Positions 5,809-11,683 of a DNA stretch of 19,117 nt are shown piece after piece (positions within the stretch are counted from its first letter, which is position 1; each line of letters begins with the position of its first letter). Source of the stretch: JAHEEL01 sp964195545 (GTDB lineage: Bacteria; Actinomycetota; Acidimicrobiia; Spongiisociales; UBA5794); the NCBI GenBank assembly GCA_964195545.1, contig CAXMQQ010000045.1, forward strand, positions 1 through 19,117, written 5' to 3'. A program made the translations under genes and the position numbers. The notes beneath the pieces were generated by a model. It ran no database searches. It had not been told where the DNA came from and saw only the letters and a list, made by a program, of their open reading frames with translations.

Positions 5809-7844
5809 TCGCACTTGCCGGCTATGTCTCGATCCTGGTAGCCCTGGTATCAGCAATAGCACTGACCATTCAAGGCTGGCGGATTTCACGGACACCGAAT
5901 CCTGATCCTGGACGGCTCAAGATTCCTGCAATCGGCCTCGCCGTCGGCGGTGTCGCGGCGTTCAGCTTGCTCGAAATCGGACTCCTGACCCACGACTTCT
6001 CGATCGCGTACGTGGCGAAGAACACGGCGCTCGCGACCCCGTTCGTGTTCCTCCTGGCTGCCGGATGGGCGGCTCTTGCGGGCAGCGTCGTGCTGTGGGG
6101 GTTGATGCTGTCCGTGTTCACGTGGCTCGTGTGGCGGAGCGTCAAATCCGGTGACGGGCTCGGCGTGCTTGCCCTGTCGGTGATGGGTGTCGTCTCGGTG
6201 TTCTGGTTCGGTCTCATGGCAACGGCAGCGAACCCGTTCGCCGTGTGCACAGAGGTCGCGAACGGGTTCTGCTCGGCGACGTCATGGCTCCCGATCGCCG
6301 CGACGGCGGCACCTCTCGACGGTATCGGGCCCAATCCCCTGCTTGCGAATCACATCCTCATGGCGGTTCATCCGCCCCTGCTCTACGTCGGGTACGTCGG
6401 TTTCACCGTTCCGTTCGCGTTTGCGATCGCCGCTCTGATCCGATCTGAACTCGGTCGTGTCTGGCTCGACCGCACCCACCGGTGGTCGCTTGTTGCCTGG
6501 GTCTTCCTGACGGCCGGCATATTCCTCGGCGGCTGGTGGAGCTATGAGGTTCTCGGCTGGGGTGGGTACTGGGCATGGGATCCGGTTGAGAACGCCGCTC
6601 TGCTCCCGTGGATTTCGGCTACGGCGTTCATCCATTCGGCGGTCGTTCAGCGGCGCAGGTCCATGTTGCAGGCGTGGAACTTCGTGCTGGTCATCACGAC
6701 CTTCTCTCTCACGGTCTTCGGCACATTCCTGACGCGTTCAGGCGTCATCGCGTCCGTACATGCGTTCAGTCTCTCCGTGGTTGGCCCGGTACTCCTGATC
6801 TTCCTCGGTCTGATCGTATTCGGATCGTTCGGTCTCTTCGCCGTGCGGGCCAGCGCGGTGGCTTCGTCGCCCCGACTCGATTCGCTCGTCTCTCGCGAAG
6901 GCTTCATCCTGCTCAACAACCTCCTGATGACCCTGTTCGGATTCACGATCCTCTTTGGCACGCTGTATCCGCTGCTTGTCGAGGCGTTTTCTGGGCGGGA
7001 GGTTGCCGTCGGCCGACCGTTCTTCGATCGTGTCGCCGTCCCGCTTGCGTTCCTACTGGTCACGGCGATCGGGGTGGGATCGACCGCACCGTGGCGGGTC
7101 GCGACGGGCAAAGTGCTGTGGCAGCGGACCCGGGTCGGTCTCAACGTCGGCCTCGCTGTTGCCGCTCTTTCTCTCCTCGCCGGTGTTCGGTCGGTCGCGC
7201 TGATCGCCATCATCGGACTCGCGGCGTTCGCCATCGGCAATATCGTTGCGTTCTACTTCCATCAGTCGTCACGCGCCCATCATGGGGATAGGTCTTGGCT
7301 CTCGGCTTTCGGATCGACGATCAACAACGACAAGGGATTCTGGGGCGGTCAGATCGCTCACATCGGTTTCGCCCTCGCTGCTGTCGCAATCGGGACAACC
7401 TCGATTCTGGCGGTTCGAACTGAAGTACCTCTCGCGGTCGGCGAGACCGTTGTCGTCGAGGGCTACTGCATCCAATACCTCGAACCGTTCTCCCGGATTG
7501 AACCGGTACGCAACGTTGAGGGCGCCCGCGTTGCCATCCTCGACGCCGATTGCTCGTCGACCCGGGTCGTGCTTGAGCCAAGACTGCACGAGTATCCGAG
7601 GTTTGGACAGGTCATCACGACCCCTCAGGTCTGGACGACGTGGATCGACGACGTGTATCTCTCGATCGCTGCGCTGGACGCCGATGGCATGCGTCTCAAG
7701 GTGCTGATCTTCCCCTTCCAGTGGCTGTTGTGGTTCGCAGGCATCATGATCGTCGCCGGTGGAACTCTCGCTCTCGGCCGGAAACCCGGGAGGCGGTCTC
7801 CAACGTCAAAGCAAGGTGATCGATCCGAGCATGCCGATGTCTGA
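5805..7844 (+). CDS. ccmF: CcmF, haem lyase subunit that attaches haem to apocytochrome c
   Basis: The 679-residue polytopic protein (about 15 helices) contains the long WWD signature WGGYWAWDPVENAALLPW at 252-269. Conserved histidines flank it: His183 and His189 in NHILMAVHPP, and His319 in RSGVIASVHAF. A large outward loop of about 130 residues near 520-640 precedes the final helix. CcmF receives haem from CcmE and ligates it to CxxCH cysteines. The start is GTG 5805, overlapping the ccmE stop. The last ~22 residues are polar and overlap the start of ccmH by 14 bases. Length is close to the usual 640-670. Confidence 0.95.
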   Translation: MIALAGYVSILVALVSAIALTIQGWRISRTPNPDPGRLKIPAIGLAVGGVAAFSLLEIGLLTHDFSIAYVAKNTALATPFVFLLAAGWAALAGSVVLWGLMLSVFTWLVWRSVKSGDGLGVLALSVMGVVSVFWFGLMATAANPFAVCTEVANGFCSATSWLPIAATAAPLDGIGPNPLLANHILMAVHPPLLYVGYVGFTVPFAFAIAALIRSELGRVWLDRTHRWSLVAWVFLTAGIFLGGWWSYEVLGWGGYWAWDPVENAALLPWISATAFIHSAVVQRRRSMLQAWNFVLVITTFSLTVFGTFLTRSGVIASVHAFSLSVVGPVLLIFLGLIVFGSFGLFAVRASAVASSPRLDSLVSREGFILLNNLLMTLFGFTILFGTLYPLLVEAFSGREVAVGRPFFDRVAVPLAFLLVTAIGVGSTAPWRVATGKVLWQRTRVGLNVGLAVAALSLLAGVRSVALIAIIGLAAFAIGNIVAFYFHQSSRAHHGDRSWLSAFGSTINNDKGFWGGQIAHIGFALAAVAIGTTSILAVRTEVPLAVGETVVVEGYCIQYLEPFSRIEPVRNVEGARVAILDADCSSTRVVLEPRLHEYPRFGQVITTPQVWTTWIDDVYLSIAALDADGMRLKVLIFPFQWLLWFAGIMIVAGGTLALGRKPGRRSPTSKQGDRSEHADV

Positions 7845-8256
7845 CCGCCGACTGAATCTCCTGTGGTTCATTGTGCCGGTGATCGCCGTTGGAATCCTCC
7901 TGGTCGGGCTATGGCCCGGAGATCAGAACATCGAAGACCCGGAAGCCCGCGCCTACAACCTCTCCGTGTCGCTCAAGTGTCCGATCTGCGCAGGGGAATC
8001 CCTCGCCGGATCCCAGACTGATCTCGCGAAGGATCTACGAGCACAGATCAACGAGGAGATCGCCGCGGGCCGAACTGATGAGGAAATCATCGATGCATTC
8101 GTCGCTGCCTACGGAGAGCAGGTGCTCCTTGATCCACCGAGCACCGGCTGGGGAGTCGTGCTGTGGGCCGTACCACTCGGTGTTCTCGCCGCCGGCCTCA
8201 TCGCCATTGTGGGACTGCGACGCAAGGACCGTGACCCGGCAGGAGTGAAGAAGTGA
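7831..8256 (+). CDS. ccmH: CcmH, thiol-disulfide component of the haem lyase complex
   Basis: The 141-residue protein has two membrane helices (about 10-27 and 108-128) flanking a three-helix domain with the motif LKCPICAGESLAGS. Cys50 and Cys53 form the redox-active CxxC corresponding to the family LRCxxCQ. It reduces, or holds in mixed disulfide, the apocytochrome cysteines before haem ligation. ATG 7831 is preferred because AAGGTGAT (7813-7820) lies ten bases upstream; ATG 7837 is an alternative. The CcmI function of the fused E. coli CcmH is supplied by the next gene, so this is the split CcmH/CcmI arrangement. There is no N-terminal cleavable signal; the first helix appears to be an anchor. 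Confidence 0.92.
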   Translation: MPMSDRRLNLLWFIVPVIAVGILLVGLWPGDQNIEDPEARAYNLSVSLKCPICAGESLAGSQTDLAKDLRAQINEEIAAGRTDEEIIDAFVAAYGEQVLLDPPSTGWGVVLWAVPLGVLAAGLIAIVGLRRKDRDPAGVKK

Positions 8257-9059
8257 AATCCGCACGAATCGCCGATCAGATCGAACAAGTCGACCGCGAC
8301 CTCGCTGAGATCGACGAACAGATGGAAGCTGGCGAGTTGGACGAGGAGACCGCCGAGCGCCTGCGCTCCTCGTACCGGGTCGAGCGGGCCACGCTCGAGG
8401 AACAACTCGCCGGGATCGAGACCACAGACGCTTCCTCCGGTGAGGGCGCCAAGATCGTTGATGCACCGGAAGGTCGGTCGAGAGGGCGGGCTATCGCAGG
8501 GACAGCGATTGTTGGATTTGCGGCAGCGGTGGTTGCTGTCGTCGCCATGGTCTCTCTCCAAGAGCAGACGCCGGCCAGTGACATGACCGACGGTGTGGCG
8601 ACCGACGTGTTGGAGGAGGGGACTACGGGCGGGCAAGGCTCGACGGATCTGAGTTCCGTTTCCGCAGCCGAGATGGAAGCAGTCGTCGCTGAGAACCCCG
8701 ACATCGTTGGAATGCGGGTGGCACTTGCAGAACGCTATGTGGAAGAGGGAAACGTCTCGAAGGCGATCGATCACTACATGATCGTGCTCACGGCAGAGCC
8801 GGAGAACGTCGAAGCGCTTGTTCGCGTCGGCTGGCTGACCTCCGTGTCCGGCGAACCCGAACTGGCCGAGCCGTTCTTCGAGCGGGCGCTCGTCGTCCAG
8901 TCGGACTATCCACAGGCGCACTGGTTCCTTGCCATCGCCCGGATCGATATGGGGGACAAAGAGCGTGCGATTGAACCACTCGTGACGCTCCTCACCTATG
9001 AGATCCCCACCGACATTCGGTCGGAGGCGCTTGAGATGTTGGAAGAGGCGCGTTCGTGA
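8253..9059 (+). CDS. CcmI-like TPR protein of cytochrome c maturation
   Basis: GTG 8253 overlaps the ccmH stop. The 268-residue product starts with a charged helical segment (1-55; EQVDRDLAEIDEQMEAGELDEE), like the cytoplasmic leucine-zipper-like loop of CcmI. One membrane helix (about 79-101) and a Ser/Gly/Thr-rich linker follow, and then TPR-like helical pairs from about 138 to 266 (NPDIVGMRVALAERYVEEGN; EPENVEALVRVGWL; YPQAHWFLAIARIDMGD). CcmI binds C-termini of apocytochromes and hands them to CcmF/CcmH. Unlike typical CcmI there is no first membrane helix before the charged segment, so topology would place the N-terminus in the cytoplasm and the TPRs outside. Function is inferred from domain order and position between ccmH and ccmG. 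Confidence 0.78.
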   Translation: MKSARIADQIEQVDRDLAEIDEQMEAGELDEETAERLRSSYRVERATLEEQLAGIETTDASSGEGAKIVDAPEGRSRGRAIAGTAIVGFAAAVVAVVAMVSLQEQTPASDMTDGVATDVLEEGTTGGQGSTDLSSVSAAEMEAVVAENPDIVGMRVALAERYVEEGNVSKAIDHYMIVLTAEPENVEALVRVGWLTSVSGEPELAEPFFERALVVQSDYPQAHWFLAIARIDMGDKERAIEPLVTLLTYEIPTDIRSEALEMLEEARS

Positions 9060-9637
9060 GCAACCGGATCACCTGGCTCGTGATCGCTGTCGGTCTGGTC
9101 GTCATGGTGGTGGGCGTCGCACTGGCAGGCAGTCTCGGCAACGATCCCAAGGTGGTCAGTTCGGCGCTCATCGAGAAGCAGGCGCCGCCAATCGTGATCG
9201 ATGCACTCATAGGAGACGGAGAGGTCCAACTCGCCGATCATCTTGGTGATGTCGTCGTGGTCAACTTTTGGGCGTCGTGGTGCAGCGGATGTCGCGCAGA
9301 ACATGCCGCACTCGATGCTGCCGCCGCCGAGTACGCGGGATTCGATGTGACGTTCTTCGCCGTTAACACGCAGGACGAGCACGGCCAGGCCATCTCCTAC
9401 TTGGATCGGTACGGGCTGAGTCTTGAGACGGTGTACGGCATCGATGATGGATCGGGCGCAGCGTTCTCCTACGGTGTCGCTGGACTCCCAGAGACCTTCT
9501 TTGTTGATCGTGACGGCATCGTCGTCGGCAAGGTCATCGGGCCCGTCACTTACGATCTGCTGACGGCAACGATCGATCGTGTGTTGCTCGGCGAAGACAT
9601 CGACTCGGTTAAGACCGGAGAGACGGAACTGGGGTAG
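9056..9637 (+). CDS. ccmG: CcmG/DsbE-type membrane thioredoxin for apocytochrome c reduction
   Basis: GTG 9056 overlaps the TPR gene stop (GTGA). The 193 residues comprise an N-terminal membrane anchor (about 7-25) and a TlpA/DsbE thioredoxin fold. The active site is WCSGC (75-79; Cys76, Cys79) after VVVVNFWAS, and the cis-Pro loop GLPETFFVD is at 143-151 (Pro145). QAPPIVIDAL near 42-51 is the usual entry strand. The protein reduces CcmH or apocytochrome disulfides on the outer side of the membrane. In E. coli ccmG precedes ccmH; here it closes the operon. A general TlpA/ResA role is possible, but position argues for CcmG. It ends at 9637 next to a decayed gene. Confidence 0.9.
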   Translation: MSNRITWLVIAVGLVVMVVGVALAGSLGNDPKVVSSALIEKQAPPIVIDALIGDGEVQLADHLGDVVVVNFWASWCSGCRAEHAALDAAAAEYAGFDVTFFAVNTQDEHGQAISYLDRYGLSLETVYGIDDGSGAAFSYGVAGLPETFFVDRDGIVVGKVIGPVTYDLLTATIDRVLLGEDIDSVKTGETELG

Positions 9638-9687
9638 CTTCGGTGATCGGGATTCCACCCAGGTTTGGGATCCTGTGCGATGGACCA

Positions 9688-10160
9688 ATGTGGCCGGCAA
9701 CATATCGGCGCGCCATCCTTGCGCTCCTGGTCGTTGCCTCCTGATCGTCGGATCACTCTGCCTGTCTCCGCAGCGATCCGCGACAACGGCAGCCGTTTGC
9801 ACCAGGGCGGCGAGCGCGCCTTCGTCGCTCGCTGGGATGCCGGAGTCGTCATTCTCGACCTGTCCGATCCGTCGCGTCCTGAGGCCGTTGGTCGGACGGC
9901 GTCGCTCGGGTACCAGGAAGGGAACTCGGGGTCGACCGCCTTCGACCCGGTCATCGGATCCGACGGAAGCCGTGGAAGTCGCGTTGTTCACTCCTCCGGT
10001 GCGAGTCGATCTGCAGAAGCACTTCGTTTCTCCGAACGGCAACATCGCCATGCCGCCGGCGTTGTCGGTCCACGTTGTCGACGATCTCATCTATCTGTCG
10101 GATGTGAACACCGGTCTCTGGCTCCTCCGACTCTCCGATCCGCCGATCGGCACCGACTAG
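9688..10160 (+). pseudogene. Decayed LVIVD-repeat beta-propeller protein gene
   Basis: Recognisable pieces of one protein appear in successive frames. Frame 1 from ATG 9688 reads MWPATYRRAILALLVVAS then stops (TGA 9742), like a signal peptide. Frame 2, about 9770-9950, reads GGERAFVARWDAGVVILDLS followed by DPSRPEAVGRT and GNSGSTAFDP, matching the LVIVD repeat (YVAxWDAGVVIxDVSDPxxP). Frame 3, about 9955-10160, reads LSVHVVDDLIYLSDVNTGLW then LLRL and stops at TAG 10158-10160, like the end of such proteins. Intact members are usually some 400 residues or more; here only about 157 codons of DNA remain, so large deletions plus at least two frameshifts are implied. Intact relatives are usually secreted proteins of unknown role. 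Family identification is from remembered motif patterns. Confidence 0.65.
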
Positions 10161-10188
10161 AACCGAGAGTGCGGTCCGGTCGTTGGTC

Positions 10189-10194
10189 TACGCT
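10189..10194 (+). promoter_or_regulatory. -10 box for a probably leaderless sucrose phosphorylase transcript
   Basis: TACGCT (TAnnnT pattern) is followed by six bases and then ATG 10201, placing the expected transcription start at or within a base or two of the A of the ATG. There is no Shine-Dalgarno in the preceding 20 bases, which fits leaderless translation. No strong -35 element is visible. Confidence 0.55.
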
Positions 10195-10200
10195 CGAGTC

Positions 10201-11637
10201 ATGCGCAACGGAGTCCAACTGATCGCCTACGCCGATCGATTCGGTTCCGGCGGTATCGCGGGTGTGCATGAGATGCTCGACGGCCCACTCTCCGGGGTGT
10301 TCACGGGCGTGCATCTTCTTCCGTTCTACACGCCCTACGACGGGGCGGACGCCGGCTTCGATCCGACGGACCATGAGAGCGTCGACCCGGACCTCGGGAC
10401 GTCGGAAGACATTGCCTCGCTGGCGGCGCGATACGACATGACGGCCGATGTCGTGGTCAACCATATTTCGGCAGAATCCGCGGAGTTCCTCGATTTCGTC
10501 GCCAGGGGAGATGCGTGTCCGAGCGCCAGTCTTTTCCTCGAGGTCGAGTCGGTCTTTCCCGGTGGCCCGACAGGCAGCGATCGGGCTGCCATCTATCGAC
10601 CGCGCCCAACCTCCCCGTTCACGACGTTCGTCATCGCCGGCGAGGAGCGTCTCCTCTGGACCACGTTCACGGATCAGCAGATCGACATCGACACAGCCTC
10701 CGAAGAAGGTACGGCGTATCTCGACGGGATCCTCGATCGGCTGGCTGCCTCGGGCATCGCACAGGTCCGACTCGATGCGGTCGGCTATGCCGTGAAGACC
10801 CGCGGTACGAGCTGTTTCATGACCCCGGAGACATTCGCGTTCATCGACGATCTCACCGAGCGTGTTCACGATCGGGACATGAGTGTGTTGGTCGAGATCC
10901 ACGCCCACTACGAGACACAGATCGATGTCGCACGTCGAGTCGATCGCGTGTACGACTTCGCGCTACCTCCGCTCGTGCTCCACGCCCTGTACACCGGATC
11001 CACCGGCACCCTGAAGCGGTGGCTAGCCATGGCACCGCGCAACAACGTGACGGTGCTTGATACCCACGACGGGATCGGGATCGTTGACGTCGGTCCCGAG
11101 GGTGATCTGCCCGGTCTGTTGACAGCTGCCGAGGTCGACACGCTCGTCCGGCGAATCCATGCGGCCACGAACGGCGAGAGCCTCGCAGCGACCGGATCTG
11201 CGGCATCGAACCTCGATCTGTACCAGGTGAACTCGACGTTCTACTCTGCGCTCGGATGCGACGACGACGCCTATCTGATCGCACGCCTCATCCAGTTCAT
11301 GGCCCCGGGAATCCCACAGGTCTACTACGCCGGACTCCTGGCCGCTGCGAACGACGTGGCCCTGCTCGAACGGACCGGGGTCGGGAGGGACATCAACCGG
11401 CCGTATTTCGGGGTCGTCGACATCGAACGGGCGGTCAAGCGGCCCGTTGTTGCACGCCTCCTCGAGCTTGCCAGGCTCAGGACCACCCACGTTGCCTTCG
11501 ACGGCGAGTTCTCGCTCGGAGCGGGGCCCGATCACGTGATCGAGATGACATGGGCGAACGGCAGCCATCAGGTCTCAGCGACGATCGACGTCGGTTCGAT
11601 GAGTTTCGAGCTCCGCGGAGCGGATGACCGGCTCTGA
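10201..11637 (+). CDS. Sucrose phosphorylase (GH13 subfamily 18)
   Basis: This cytosolic enzyme phosphorolyses sucrose to alpha-glucose 1-phosphate and fructose. The 478 residues follow the family end to end: VQLIAYADRFG (5-15), PFYTPYDGADAGFDPTDH (41-58), VVNHIS (85-90), IYRPRP (131-136), RLDAVGY with nucleophile Asp192, VEIHAHY with acid/base Glu232, and LDTHDGIG with Asp290. As I recall, the numbering equals Bifidobacterium adolescentis sucrose phosphorylase (192/232/290). Acceptor-site residues Tyr132, Pro134, Arg135, LDLYQ (338-342) and GRDINR (395-400) are kept, favouring sucrose over glucosylglycerol or glucosylglycerate, though these are in the same subfamily. ATG 10201 is preferred over an in-frame TTG 10183, because the family starts here and a -10 box sits just upstream. 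The C-terminal domain is slightly short. No sugar transporter or regulator lies beside it in the window. Confidence 0.9.
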   Translation: MRNGVQLIAYADRFGSGGIAGVHEMLDGPLSGVFTGVHLLPFYTPYDGADAGFDPTDHESVDPDLGTSEDIASLAARYDMTADVVVNHISAESAEFLDFVARGDACPSASLFLEVESVFPGGPTGSDRAAIYRPRPTSPFTTFVIAGEERLLWTTFTDQQIDIDTASEEGTAYLDGILDRLAASGIAQVRLDAVGYAVKTRGTSCFMTPETFAFIDDLTERVHDRDMSVLVEIHAHYETQIDVARRVDRVYDFALPPLVLHALYTGSTGTLKRWLAMAPRNNVTVLDTHDGIGIVDVGPEGDLPGLLTAAEVDTLVRRIHAATNGESLAATGSAASNLDLYQVNSTFYSALGCDDDAYLIARLIQFMAPGIPQVYYAGLLAAANDVALLERTGVGRDINRPYFGVVDIERAVKRPVVARLLELARLRTTHVAFDGEFSLGAGPDHVIEMTWANGSHQVSATIDVGSMSFELRGADDRL

Positions 11638-11645
11638 GTCGCCGG

Positions 11646-11651
11646 TAGCAT
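11646..11651 (+). promoter_or_regulatory. Candidate -10 box for the M1 aminopeptidase gene
   Basis: TAGCAT matches TAnnnT and would start transcription near 11658, leaving a leader of about 26 bases that contains the Shine-Dalgarno AGAGGAG (11671-11677). No clear -35 element is seen. It lies only nine bases after the sucrose phosphorylase stop. Confidence 0.4.
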
Positions 11652-11670
11652 TCCTCCGTTCACCCAGCGA

Positions 11671-11677
11671 AGAGGAG
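11671..11677 (+). promoter_or_regulatory. Ribosome-binding site setting the GTG start of the aminopeptidase
   Basis: AGAGGAG lies six bases before GTG 11684. It favours this GTG over the in-frame ATG 11624, which lies inside the sucrose phosphorylase gene and would add 20 residues not expected in the family. Confidence 0.75.
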
Positions 11678-11683
11678 CAACCC

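Noticed and set aside
8109..8921. 270-codon open frame on the minus strand opposite ccmH and the TPR gene
   Set aside because: It overlaps two well-supported + strand genes with interlocking starts and has no recognisable domain.
8996..10090. Long open frame of 364 codons on the minus strand across ccmG and the following region
   Set aside because: It lies opposite a clearly conserved thioredoxin gene, has no recognisable domain and is Arg/Ser-rich, as expected for the complement of GC-rich coding DNA. The + strand of the same stretch holds the recognisable LVIVD fragments.
9579..10160. A single intact 193-codon gene on the + strand overlapping the end of ccmG
   Set aside because: Its first two thirds are an Arg/Ser-rich shadow of other frames; only the last ~65 codons resemble a protein family, so it is better explained as the last segment of a frameshifted pseudogene.
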